A DNA stretch of 19,672 bases from Anaerolineales bacterium (GTDB lineage: Bacteria; Chloroflexota; Anaerolineae; Anaerolineales; UBA6663): positions 1 through 19,672 of the forward strand of contig JAGOBN010000012.1 of the NCBI GenBank assembly GCA_017999235.1, read 5' to 3'. The position numbers were made by a program, and so were the translations under genes. Below are positions 8,162 to 14,982 of this stretch, one piece after another (positions within the stretch are counted from its first letter, which is position 1; each line of letters opens with the position of its first letter). The notes beneath the pieces are model-generated. The model worked only from the letters and a program-made list of their open reading frames with translations. It was not told the origin of the DNA and did no database searches.

Positions 8162-10233
8162 AAGCCACCCGCTTCCCCGCGCGCAGCCGCGGCCGCGACG
8201 ACCCCTGGCGCGAGATCCGGGAACGCGGCCGGCACTTCCTGGCCGGCATTCTGGCCCGCGATGAAAACGGGCCGCGTTTCCGCACGCAAGTCGTCATCGG
8301 TTTCTTTATCGCTCTGTGGGGCGGCGCGGCCCTGGTGGAACGGCCGCTGCCGAGCGCGGCGCTGATGGAGAGCCTGCTGGCCGGCCAGCCCGTGCTGGTG
8401 GCCGGCTTCCTGCGGGCGCTGCTCACCGCCGGCCTGGCGCTGTTCTCCCTGGAAACCCTGCGGCACCTGGTGCTGCCCGGCTTGATCGTCTTTCTGGGCC
8501 TGCGGGACGGCGCCCGGTATCTGGACGACCTGTTTGAACTGAAGGATTTTTCCGCCGCGCAGAACTACCTGACCCTGGCGCTGTTTGGCGGCGCGTACCC
8601 GGTGATGGAGATCAAGGACGGCGAGGTCACCCCTGATTCCCGCCGCACCACCCTGTACCGTATCGGCGGGCCGGGCTATGTCAAAATTCATTTGGGCAAC
8701 GCCGCTTTGTTCGAGCGCGTGGACGGCGCCGCCGATGTTTCGGCCGCCGCCCGGCTGCATTTCTTGCACGGCTTTGAGACCTTGCGCGAGGTGATCGACC
8801 TGCGCGACCAGATCCGGCACCGCACCGATATGGAGGTGTACACCAAGGACGGCTTGCAGGTGAAGGCCGTGGATGTGCAGGCCATCTTCCGCATCTGGAG
8901 CGCCGGGCAGGTCCGCAGCCAGGGGCTGCCGTATCCCTTCGACGCGCAGGCGCTGCGCCGCGTGGTGTATGGACGCGCCGTCGGCGCCGGCGGCTTGGCC
9001 GCGCCCTGGGCCGAGGCCGTGGCCCAGCAGGCCAGCGCGGCCGTGACCCGCTATATCGGCAGCCACTTGCTCAAGCAGCTCATCGCCCAAAAGGAGCGTC
9101 AGGGGATCACCTCGGCCGCCGAGCGCACGGCCGTCACCACCGGGCAGGCCATCGGCAGCAAACCGATCCTGCCCGCGCAGCTGCCGGCCAACACCCGCCA
9201 GCGCCTCTCGCTCTCCATGTACTCCGAAGCCACCGCCCAGGAGTTTGAGGAGGCCGGCGTCGAACTGATCTGGATTGGCGTGGGGACGGTGGAGACGCCC
9301 GATGACGTGGAGCAGGAGCTGATTGACGCCTGGCAGGCCGACCTGTCCGCCAGCCTCAAGAGCCAGCGCTACAACCTGGACGACGACCGGCGCAAAGCGC
9401 GCGGCCAGGTCCTGGAGAAGTTTGTGGGCGAGATCGCCGAATGGTGGCGGCGCTTTACCTCCGGTCCGTCGGCCGCCAGCCTGCAGCGCCTGAGCGTGTT
9501 CGCGGGCGAACCGCTGGAGGCCGTCCGGGCCGGCTTCCGCGAAAAGACCGGGGACGAGGCCAAGCTGCTGGGCCTGTTTCACCTCAAGCTGACCGAACTG
9601 CGCGAGGCCCTGAATGGCCGCGTCCCTCTGAGCGAGACCGCCGAACACGGGTTGGCGCACATCGCCGCCGCCACCCGTATCATCATCGGCGGCGAGGACG
9701 CGGAACCGGAACCGGAATCAGCCGCGGCCGCGCCGCTGGATGAACTGCTGTTTGATGTGCTGGCCGCCGGCCAGCGGCTGGTCTGGCAGGGCGCGCCCAT
9801 TCGCGTGGCCGAGGTGATCCGCGCCGGCGCGGCCCCCGGCCTGGTGATCGAGCGCCTGGACGGCCAGTTGTTCCCGGCCGAAAGCGGCGTGCCGGCCAGC
9901 CGCCAGCAGTTCCTGTCCCGCTCGGATTTTGAAGCCCTGCTGCGCGCCGGCGAATTTGAAGCGCTGCCGGCCGAAGACCGGGCGCCGCCGCCCGCGGCCG
10001 AGCCGCTCCGGCCCCCCCTGGCCGCCGCCGCGGTGGTGGAAGGCCAACTGCTCTGGTGGCGCGCCGTGCGCGGGCTGGTGCGCGTGGTGGAAGTGGTGCG
10101 TGAAGGCCGGCGCGGCGTGTTTGTGGAGCGCCAGAACGGGCGCGAATTCACCAATCCGTCGGACCTGCGGCGCTTTATCTCCCTGCAGGACCTGGACAGC
10201 CAACTGGCCGCCGGCGATCTGCGGCCGGAATAA
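8158..10233 (+). CDS. SPFH/band-7-like membrane protein B with duplicated C-terminal module
   Basis: 691 residues from the ATG that overlaps the stop of protein A. The N-terminus is basic (1-40). Hydrophobic segments follow at about 44-60 and 78-116, then a region about 147-400 that parallels protein A: PVMEIKDGE against its LVFVKDGRL, RIGGPGYVKIHLGN against VRGPGVVFMRGGE, and TKDGLQVKAVDVQAIFRI against TRDGLPVTVDITVTFIL. This supports an SPFH fold and a common origin. Residues 400-510 are helical and charged. The C-terminus (531-603 and 624-689) is two copies of a roughly 65-residue module joined by a Pro/Ala linker; I do not recognise the module. Neither half has catalytic motifs. It is probably a hetero-oligomeric scaffold with protein A at the inner membrane. 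The next gene, psuG, starts 22 bases after the stop. Confidence 0.7.
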   Translation: MKATRFPARSRGRDDPWREIRERGRHFLAGILARDENGPRFRTQVVIGFFIALWGGAALVERPLPSAALMESLLAGQPVLVAGFLRALLTAGLALFSLETLRHLVLPGLIVFLGLRDGARYLDDLFELKDFSAAQNYLTLALFGGAYPVMEIKDGEVTPDSRRTTLYRIGGPGYVKIHLGNAALFERVDGAADVSAAARLHFLHGFETLREVIDLRDQIRHRTDMEVYTKDGLQVKAVDVQAIFRIWSAGQVRSQGLPYPFDAQALRRVVYGRAVGAGGLAAPWAEAVAQQASAAVTRYIGSHLLKQLIAQKERQGITSAAERTAVTTGQAIGSKPILPAQLPANTRQRLSLSMYSEATAQEFEEAGVELIWIGVGTVETPDDVEQELIDAWQADLSASLKSQRYNLDDDRRKARGQVLEKFVGEIAEWWRRFTSGPSAASLQRLSVFAGEPLEAVRAGFREKTGDEAKLLGLFHLKLTELREALNGRVPLSETAEHGLAHIAAATRIIIGGEDAEPEPESAAAAPLDELLFDVLAAGQRLVWQGAPIRVAEVIRAGAAPGLVIERLDGQLFPAESGVPASRQQFLSRSDFEALLRAGEFEALPAEDRAPPPAAEPLRPPLAAAAVVEGQLLWWRAVRGLVRVVEVVREGRRGVFVERQNGREFTNPSDLRRFISLQDLDSQLAAGDLRPE
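9748..10224 (+). repeat. tandem protein-module duplication at the C-terminus of SPFH-like protein B
   Basis: Residues 531-603 and 624-689 of protein B align in order: GQRLVWQ with GQLLWWR, VAEVIRAG with VVEVVREG, VIERLDGQLF with FVERQNGREF, and RSDFEALLRAGEF with LQDLDSQLAAGDL. They are separated by a linker rich in Pro and Ala. The copies are clearly diverged, so the duplication is old. Confidence 0.7.
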
Positions 10234-10255
10234 TCCCCGAACAGTTGAGGATGCC

Positions 10256-11155
10256 ATGCCTGAATTAATCTATCCGCCCGCGGTGCGCGCGGCGCTGGAA
10301 GCGCGTCGCCCGGTGGTGGCGCTTGAATCCACCGTGATCTCGCACGGCCTGCCGTGGCCGGAGAACTTGACCCTGGCCCGCCGCATGGAAGCCGTGGTCA
10401 CGGCCGGCGGCGCCCAGCCGGCCACCATCGCCCTGCTGGGCGGCCGCGTCCACATCGGCCTGGAAGCCGCGCAACTGGAGCATCTGGCCACTTCGAAAAG
10501 CGTGTGGAAGATCAGCCGGCGCGATTACCCAGTGGCCATGGCGCAGCGGCGTGACGGCGCCACCACCGTGGCCGGCACCATGATCGCGGCCGCCTGGGCC
10601 GGCATCCCGGTCTTCGCCACCGGCGGCATCGGCGGCGTGCATCGCGGGGACGGCACCGACATCTCGGCCGACCTGCCGGAGCTGGCGCGCACGCCCGTGA
10701 TTGTGGTGTGCGCGGGCGCCAAGGCGATCCTGAACCTGCCGGCCACCCTGGAGTGGCTGGAGACGCACGGGGTGCCCGTCATCGGCTATCAGACGGACGA
10801 GTTCCCGGCCTTCTACTCGCGGGAGAGCGGACTGAAGCTGGAGGCGCGCGCCGATTCAGCGGCCGAGGTGGCCGCCCTGGCACGCGCGCAGCGGGAGGCG
10901 GGGCTGACCGGCGGTTTGCTGGTCTGCGTGCCGTGCCCGGCCGAGCAGGCCCGGCCGGCGGCGGAGATGGAGCGCGCCATCACCCAGGCGGTGGCCGAGG
11001 CCGAGGCGCGGGGCGTGCGCGGCAAGGCGGTGACGCCGTTTCTGCTGGCGCGCCTGGCCGACATCACCCACGGGGACAGCAAGACCGCGAACCTGGCTTT
11101 GTTGGAGAATAACGCCCGCGTCGCCGCCGAGATCGCGGTGGCCGTGGCGGCGTAA
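10256..11155 (+). CDS. psuG: pseudouridine-5'-phosphate glycosidase
   Basis: A 299-residue protein, close to the roughly 310 residues of the E. coli enzyme YeiN. PsuG reversibly splits the C-C bond of pseudouridine 5'-phosphate to uracil and ribose 5-phosphate in the cytosol, allowing salvage of pseudouridine from RNA decay. Family blocks are all present: ALESTVISHGLPWPENLTLAR (22-42, catalytic Glu24), KSVWKISRRD (Lys85 region), GTMIAAAWAGIPVFATGGIGGVHRG (107-131), TDISADL (Asp135), CAGAK (Lys156, the position of the covalent-adduct lysine), GYQTDEFPAFYSRESG and the end motif GDSKTANLALLENNA (Asn285/286). The start at 10256 has TGAGG five bases upstream; earlier in-frame starts lie inside protein B. 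No psuK kinase or nucleoside transporter is adjacent, so the pathway is not complete here. Confidence 0.95.
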   Translation: MPELIYPPAVRAALEARRPVVALESTVISHGLPWPENLTLARRMEAVVTAGGAQPATIALLGGRVHIGLEAAQLEHLATSKSVWKISRRDYPVAMAQRRDGATTVAGTMIAAAWAGIPVFATGGIGGVHRGDGTDISADLPELARTPVIVVCAGAKAILNLPATLEWLETHGVPVIGYQTDEFPAFYSRESGLKLEARADSAAEVAALARAQREAGLTGGLLVCVPCPAEQARPAAEMERAITQAVAEAEARGVRGKAVTPFLLARLADITHGDSKTANLALLENNARVAAEIAVAVAA

Positions 11156-11169
11156 GGCCGGCGCCTACG
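11151..11169. terminator. hairpin at the psuG / membrane-protein convergent junction
   Basis: CGTA-(A bulge)-GGC at 11151-11158 pairs with GCCTACG at 11163-11169 around a 4-base loop. The TAA of psuG (11153-11155) and the TAG of the minus-strand gene (11165-11167) lie in the two arms. There is no U-tract, so it may be an attenuated or bidirectional terminator or simply chance. Confidence 0.3.
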
Positions 11170-12001
11170 GGGTGGCGCTGGGGTCCGGCGTTTGATCGCT
11201 GATCGTGAAGGTGGCCGTTCCCAGCCACTGTTCGCCGCTGAAAATCCACACGGTGTAAACGCCTGCCGCCCAGGGCTGGCCGGCGTTGTCAAATTCGGCG
11301 AAGCCGCAGCCGCCGGTGCTGCCATCCCAGAGCAGCGTTTCCATCGCCACCACCGCGCCGTTATACAGCCACACATCCGACCATTCAGCGCCGGGCAGCC
11401 AGCCGTCATAGTCAAACAGCGCGTACAGCGTCTTGGGCGGTGAGGTGAAAGTCTCGGCCACGCCGCGCTGGGCGCTGCAATCGTTAAAACGGCTGAGGCG
11501 CAGGTTGGCGATGATGGCCGCCGCCGGCGGCGTGATGGTGAGCGTGCCGGCCGGCGGCGTGCGGCGCGCCAGAGGCAGCCCGGGCGTCATATTGACGAGG
11601 AGGGCCGGGCCGGACGTGGCGGCGGGTGCGCTGGCGGTGAGGGCGGCCGGCGCGGTGGCAGTCTCAGCCGCTGTTGTGGCCGACGCCAGCGGAGCGGGCG
11701 TGTTGACGGCCGGCGCCGCCGCCGTCAGCGCGGGGATGGCCGAGGGGCCGGACGGGCTCGCCCAGCGCGTCACCGCCGGGCCTAGGCCGGCCGTCAGGCC
11801 GGCGCCGACCAACAGCAAGACCCCCCAGACCAGGTATTTCCAGGCGCGCAGCACGGTCTGGCGGCGCAGCCGAAAATAGGACGAATACGAGGCCTGGCGG
11901 GAACGGATCAGGAGCAGGCCGCCGGCGCACAGCGCCACAACTCCCCCCCCGAGCAACAGCGCCGCCGCCCAGGAGACCAGCCTCTCGGCGGAGACGGGCA
12001 T
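11165..12001 (-). CDS. two-helix membrane protein with stalk and small extracytoplasmic domain
   Basis: A 278-residue protein I cannot assign to a named family. Transmembrane helices lie at about 9-33 and 54-74, with a short basic loop between them (RSRQASYSSYFRLRRQTVLRAWKY) that is probably cytoplasmic. Residues 80-160 are an Ala/Thr/Pro-rich stalk. Residues about 162-268 form a beta-rich domain with two Cys (175 and 232) that could form a disulphide, and the patterns 'TLYALFDYDGW..G..WSDVWLYNG' and 'W..GVYTVWIFSGEQWLGTATFTI', which resemble a small jelly-roll or immunoglobulin-like domain seen at the ends of secreted proteins. It diverges from the S51 peptidase-like gene and converges on psuG. 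An extended -10 (TGTTATAAT) lies 38 bases upstream. Confidence 0.7.
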   Translation of the reverse strand: MPVSAERLVSWAAALLLGGGVVALCAGGLLLIRSRQASYSSYFRLRRQTVLRAWKYLVWGVLLLVGAGLTAGLGPAVTRWASPSGPSAIPALTAAAPAVNTPAPLASATTAAETATAPAALTASAPAATSGPALLVNMTPGLPLARRTPPAGTLTITPPAAAIIANLRLSRFNDCSAQRGVAETFTSPPKTLYALFDYDGWLPGAEWSDVWLYNGAVVAMETLLWDGSTGGCGFAEFDNAGQPWAAGVYTVWIFSGEQWLGTATFTISDQTPDPSATP

Positions 12002-12039
12002 ATCTTCTTTTCACTGGTGACAAGATGGACAGCTTGGGG

Positions 12040-12048
12040 ATTATAACA
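12040..12048 (-). promoter_or_regulatory. extended -10 TGTTATAAT upstream of the two-helix membrane protein
   Basis: On the minus strand the perfect TATAAT at 12040-12045 is preceded by TG with one base between, an extended -10. The ATG at 12001 is 38 bases downstream, with a purine-rich AAGAAG just before it, so this gene would have a short leader, unlike several others here. No clear -35 is seen. Confidence 0.5.
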
Positions 12049-12089
12049 TCGCTGTTCGCGCGTTTCCGGGCCGGCGCCGGCTGGGACAG

Positions 12090-12102
12090 GCGGTTCAACC
12101 GC
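12090..12102. promoter_or_regulatory. inverted repeat GCGGTT-C-AACCGC in a divergent gap
   Basis: A perfect 13-base inverted repeat (6-base arms, 1-base centre) lies in the 169-base region between the divergent start codons at 12001 and 12171. It is near the upstream side of the minus-strand -10 and could be an operator, but no regulator is encoded nearby and short G+C palindromes are common in this sequence. Confidence 0.25.
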
Positions 12103-12170
12103 GGCGCTTGAGAGACCAGGTGGAGTATGATGCAGGGTGAAAACGGCGCGCTGATAGACGGGAGTTCACG

Positions 12171-12869
12171 ATGGGCTATTTATTGCTGGCGGGCGGGGCG
12201 GAGTTCACGGGCGGCATGGCGGCGCCGGATCGGTTGGCGCTGCGCCGGGCCGGCGGGCCGACGGCGCGCCTGCGCGTGATCCCGGCCGCGGCCGCGCCCG
12301 ATCACAATGACAAGCGCGCCGGCCACAACGCCGTGCGCTGGTTTCGGGGCCTGGGCGCGCGGGATGTGGATGTGGTGCCGTTGACCAATCGCGCCGGCGC
12401 CGAGAACGCCACGGTCGCGTCCGAGCTGGAGCGGGCGCGCCTGATTTACCTCTTGGGCGGCTTCACCCATTACCTGGGCCAGACCCTGGCTGGCAGCGCC
12501 AGTGCGCGCGCCCTGCGCGCCGCTCATCAGGCCGGCGCCGTGATTGCCGGCAGCAGCGCCGGTGCGATGGTGCTGTGCGCGCAGTATTTTGACCCACAGG
12601 AGGGGGAAATGCGCGCCGGGCTGGGGTTTGTGCCGCACGCCTGTTTCATCCCGCATCATGACACCTTCGGGCGCAGCTGGCCGGAGCGGCTGGCCCCGCG
12701 GCTGCCAGAAGCGGTGCTGATCGGCGTGGATGAGCAGACCGCGATGCTGGATGATGGCGCTGGCCGCTGGGAAGTGGCCGGCCCGGGCGCGGTGACGCTC
12801 TATTGGCACGGGCAGGCGCACACCTACACCGCCGGCGCCACATTCACCCTGCCGGCCGGCCCGGCGTAA
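12171..12869 (+). CDS. peptidase S51 / cyanophycinase-like hydrolase
   Basis: A 232-residue cytosolic protein with the class-I glutamine-amidotransferase-like fold used by S51 peptidases. The N-terminus YLLLAGGAEF gives the first strand and glycine loop. ARLIYLLGGFTHYL (89-102) matches the 'a..I.f.GG.q..l' strand, and IAGSSAGAMVLC (125-136) is the nucleophile elbow with Ser129. CFIPHHDTFGR (158-168) supplies the family's conserved His, and GVDEQTAML matches the 'GIDE.TAl' strand. Family members hydrolyse N-terminal Asp dipeptides (PepE) or cyanophycin; no cyanophycin synthetase is present, and the short length without a signal peptide fits a general S51-type dipeptidase-like enzyme. A GGGAG Shine-Dalgarno at 12160-12164 fixes the start. 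It converges on the minus-strand GH-A-like gene with only seven bases between. Confidence 0.82.
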   Translation: MGYLLLAGGAEFTGGMAAPDRLALRRAGGPTARLRVIPAAAAPDHNDKRAGHNAVRWFRGLGARDVDVVPLTNRAGAENATVASELERARLIYLLGGFTHYLGQTLAGSASARALRAAHQAGAVIAGSSAGAMVLCAQYFDPQEGEMRAGLGFVPHACFIPHHDTFGRSWPERLAPRLPEAVLIGVDEQTAMLDDGAGRWEVAGPGAVTLYWHGQAHTYTAGATFTLPAGPA

Positions 12870-12881
12870 GCGCCGCTTACG
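12865..12881. terminator. hairpin at the S51 / GH-A-like convergent junction
   Basis: CGTAAGC (12865-12871) and GCTTACG (12875-12881) are perfect complements around a GCC loop. The plus-strand TAA (12867-12869) and the minus-strand TAA (12877-12879) lie in opposite arms. No T-run follows on either strand, so termination activity is uncertain. Confidence 0.4.
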
Positions 12882-14085
12882 GCTGGTCTACAAACTCCCG
12901 CCGCCCCACCACGGCCGCCAGACCGCTATCCTGGCCGGCCTCATCGCGCCAGGCCCAGCGCGGGGATTCCTCCGCGTTGGAGGTGGAGACCACGTACGCG
13001 AACGCCGCGCCCAGCCCCGGATAGCGGCGCAGCGCGCCATAGTAGCGCGCGTATTGCTGAGCCACCATCGGTTTGGGCTGCTGCGGGTTGCCAAACTCCG
13101 TGATAAACAGCAGCGCCTCGGGAAAGCGCTGGCGGTAGCGCGTGAAACCGAAACCGTCGCGGTCGTCGGTGATCTCGCGCTCGTTCACCCAATAGGCGTG
13201 CACGCCGATCCAATCCGCGGCGCTGGCCGCGGCGCTGGCTTCGCCCAGGAACTGCTCGGAGTCCGCCCGGCCGCCGGCTTCCAAGGCCGGCCCCGGCGAG
13301 AGGCCCGGAAAGCCCAGCTTGGCGTCCGGAAAACGCGCCTGGTACAGCTCGCGCACCGCCAAAAACCAATCCGCAAATTCGCGGCCGTCGCGCCAGCTCC
13401 CGCCCCAGCCTTCCAGCCGCAGGTTGGGCTCGTTGTGGATCTCGATGTACCGCACGGCCGGGTCGGCGTCATACAGCCGCGCCACGTCCGCGGCCGTGAA
13501 CTCGAAGAACTGCGCGGGCGTGACGGTGCGGCCCTCGCCAAACGGCAGGAAGGCGCGCACCAGGATGAACATCTCCGGGTTAAGCGCCCGCAGGCCGCGC
13601 ACAGACTCGGCCGTGGCGTAGGAGGTCAGCTTGACGGCCTCCAGTCGGGCCGCCGCCATCACCGCCAGGTCGGCGGGCTGCAGTTCGCCGTCAGAGCGGC
13701 CGTGCAGACCGATGAGACAGCGGCCGGCCGGCCAGAGCGTGAGCCAATCCACATCGCGCTGCGGCCCGTAGCGCAGGCCGGCGTAGATGCGCGTATTGAG
13801 CAGGGTCTGCAAAATTTCCGGCGCGGTGACCGGGATGAGATCCAGCCCGATGCGCGGGTTGGCCTGCTTGATCAGCGGGAGCAGATCCTCGGGCCAGAAG
13901 CCGGGGTTGACGATGGTGACATGGGAATAGCCGCGCCAATCCACGCGCCGCGGATCGCGCGCGAAGTGGATATCCGGGAAGAAGGCCGCGTAGGCCAGGG
14001 CCGCCGCGCCCCAGGCCGCCGCCTCTTCCGCCGTGCGCGCCGGCAGCAGGAAGAGCTGGTAATCCGGGAGGAGGGGGAAGGTCAT
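12877..14085 (-). CDS. clan GH-A-like glycoside-hydrolase-fold protein without signal peptide
   Basis: A 402-residue protein with the pattern of a (beta/alpha)8 retaining glycosidase. IEIHNEPN (215-221) carries the acid/base Glu219 after Asn, as in clan GH-A at the end of strand 4. DWIGVHAYW (291-299) matches strand 6, and LLFITEFGNPQQ (326-337) carries the likely nucleophile Glu330 at the end of strand 7. The spacing of about 110 residues is usual. Early strands (VTIVNPGFWPEDLL, RIGLDLIPV, RCLIGLHGR, LEAVKLTSY) are present. No signal peptide or lipobox is seen from the ATG at 14085, which is odd beside its secreted relatives. The region upstream is a degenerate tandem repeat with no Shine-Dalgarno, so a lost or altered 5' end is possible. 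The substrate cannot be predicted, and a non-catalytic role is also possible. Confidence 0.72.
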   Translation of the reverse strand: MTFPLLPDYQLFLLPARTAEEAAAWGAAALAYAAFFPDIHFARDPRRVDWRGYSHVTIVNPGFWPEDLLPLIKQANPRIGLDLIPVTAPEILQTLLNTRIYAGLRYGPQRDVDWLTLWPAGRCLIGLHGRSDGELQPADLAVMAAARLEAVKLTSYATAESVRGLRALNPEMFILVRAFLPFGEGRTVTPAQFFEFTAADVARLYDADPAVRYIEIHNEPNLRLEGWGGSWRDGREFADWFLAVRELYQARFPDAKLGFPGLSPGPALEAGGRADSEQFLGEASAAASAADWIGVHAYWVNEREITDDRDGFGFTRYRQRFPEALLFITEFGNPQQPKPMVAQQYARYYGALRRYPGLGAAFAYVVSTSNAEESPRWAWRDEAGQDSGLAAVVGRREFVDQP

Positions 14086-14090
14086 GGAAG

Positions 14091-14180
14091 AATTGGGGGA
14101 TTAGGGGATTGGGGGATTGAGTGATTAGGGAGTTAGGGATTGCAGATTGGTGATTGCAGATTGGTGATTGTAGAGTGATG
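14091..14180. repeat. degenerate 7-10 base tandem repeat, GGGGATTA/GATTGGTG type
   Basis: Units such as GGGGGATTA, GGGGATT, GGGGGATTGA, GTGATTA and GGGAGTTA run on into a 14-base unit GATTGCAGATTGGT, which is repeated exactly at 14138-14151 and 14152-14165 with a partial third copy to 14170. The composition is far more A+T- and strand-skewed than the surrounding genes. There are no spacers, so it is not a CRISPR array. It fills the space upstream of the GH-A-like start codon at 14085. Confidence 0.8.
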
Positions 14181-14220
14181 GTTGTGAAAAAGTTGCCGCA
14201 CAATAAACGCGAGCGGATTT

Positions 14221-14262
14221 CTACCAGCCAGCCTCTAACCTCTAGCCACTAACATCTACCCC
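14221..14262. repeat. second degenerate repeat, CTAACC/CTAGCC type, overlapping the 3' end of the nth-like gene
   Basis: CTACC, CTAACC, CTAGCC, CTAAC and CTACC units occur within 42 bases and run through the nth-like stop codon (14242-14244), so the last residues of that protein are encoded by repeat. The unit differs from the 14091-14180 repeat. The 40 bases between the two arrays (14181-14220) hold nothing recognisable. Confidence 0.6.
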
Positions 14263-14946
14263 ATCATTCTTATACGCCAAACACAAACTCCGCAGCACAC
14301 ACCGCCCGCATTCCGGGCGGCGGGCATGGCAGACCTGACGCCCGTGGGTGATGAGGTTCAAATGCGCCGGGCCGTAAGCCTCCACCGGGAAGAGTGCTTC
14401 GAAATAAGGGTGACAATCATCGGCGGACAGCTTCTCGGGCCGCAGACCCAGCCGGCCGGTGACGCGGTGGACATGCGTGTCCACGGGGAAGGCCGGGACG
14501 CCGAGTGAGAACAGCAGCACGATGGACGCCGTCTTGGGGCCAATGCCGTGAAACTGGGTGAGCCAGGCGCGGGCTTCGGCCGGCGGGAGCTGCTTTAGGA
14601 AGGTGAGCTCCAGCGCGCCGCGCTCCACCGTGATGGCGCGCAGCACCGCCTGGATGCGCGGGCCTTTCTGGTTGGCCAGGCCGGCCGGGCGGATCGTTTC
14701 AATCACGTCCTGAACGTCGGCGTCGCGGACGGCCGCCATGCTGCCAAAGCGCGCGCGCAGCAGTTCAAACGCGCGGCCGCTGTTGAGGTCGCTGGTGTTC
14801 TGCGAGAGGATGGTGGCCACCAGCTCGTCCACGGCCGGCAGGCGCTCACCCCAGGCGGGGGTGCCATATTCGGCCAGCAGGCGGGCGTGGATGCGCAGCG
14901 CTTTGCGCGCCAAGGCGCGGTCGGGTGGGGGGAGGGCGGTGGCCAT
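14242..14946 (-). CDS. nth: endonuclease III-like DNA glycosylase/AP lyase
   Basis: A 234-residue HhH-GPD protein. Endonuclease III removes oxidised pyrimidines from DNA and nicks the abasic site in base excision repair. LVATILSQNTSD (42-53) matches the early helix with a conserved Gln. FHGIGPKTASIVLLF (132-146) is the helix-hairpin-helix with catalytic Lys138, and FPVDTHVHRVTGRLGL (153-168) carries catalytic Asp156. The C-terminus has the [4Fe-4S] cluster motif C206-x6-C213-x2-C216-x5-C222, spaced exactly as in the family. The somewhat divergent N-terminus and the end 'AYKNDGVDVSG' allow a broader label (Nth/MutY superfamily), but Lys138 with Asp156 argues for Nth rather than MutY. It has its own leaderless promoter in the 32-base gap behind the GH-A-like lipoprotein gene. 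Confidence 0.92.
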   Translation of the reverse strand: MATALPPPDRALARKALRIHARLLAEYGTPAWGERLPAVDELVATILSQNTSDLNSGRAFELLRARFGSMAAVRDADVQDVIETIRPAGLANQKGPRIQAVLRAITVERGALELTFLKQLPPAEARAWLTQFHGIGPKTASIVLLFSLGVPAFPVDTHVHRVTGRLGLRPEKLSADDCHPYFEALFPVEAYGPAHLNLITHGRQVCHARRPECGRCVLRSLCLAYKNDGVDVSG

Positions 14947-14952
14947 GCGCGG

Positions 14953-14982
14953 ATTATACGCCGGGGCCGGCCCCAGAGTCAG
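14953..14982 (-). promoter_or_regulatory. leaderless promoter of the nth-like gene, CTGACT-N18-TATAAT
   Basis: On the minus strand a perfect TATAAT (14953-14958) stands six bases before the ATG at 14946, with CTGACT (14977-14982; 4 of 6 to TTGACA) 18 bases upstream. The -35 overlaps the stop codon of the preceding gene. The spacer contains the 12-base palindrome GGGGCCGGCCCC (14963-14974). Confidence 0.65.

Noticed and set aside
7561..9660. Open frame of 699 codons on the minus strand opposite the SPFH-like genes
   Set aside because: The plus-strand frames have membrane helices, SPFH-like blocks and proper overlaps. The antisense product is Gln/Arg/Gly/His-rich with no domain, as expected from a high-G+C mirror frame.
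12171..12869. Naming the S51-like gene cyanophycinase (cphB)
   Set aside because: The motifs fit the whole S51 family, the protein is short and lacks a cyanophycin synthetase partner, so a specific substrate is not supported.
13054..14124. Open frame of 356 codons on the plus strand opposite the 402-residue GH-A-like protein
   Set aside because: No domain pattern, Gln/Arg/His-rich composition, and it runs into the tandem repeat at its end. The minus frame carries NEP and TEFG motifs.
14086..14241. tRNA or small RNA gene in the gap
   Set aside because: No cloverleaf arms, T-loop or strong hairpin with a T-run could be found; the sequence is explained by short tandem repeats.
14091..14262. 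Possible CRISPR array
   Set aside because: Units are 5-14 bases, degenerate and directly adjacent, with no spacers of constant length and no cas genes nearby.
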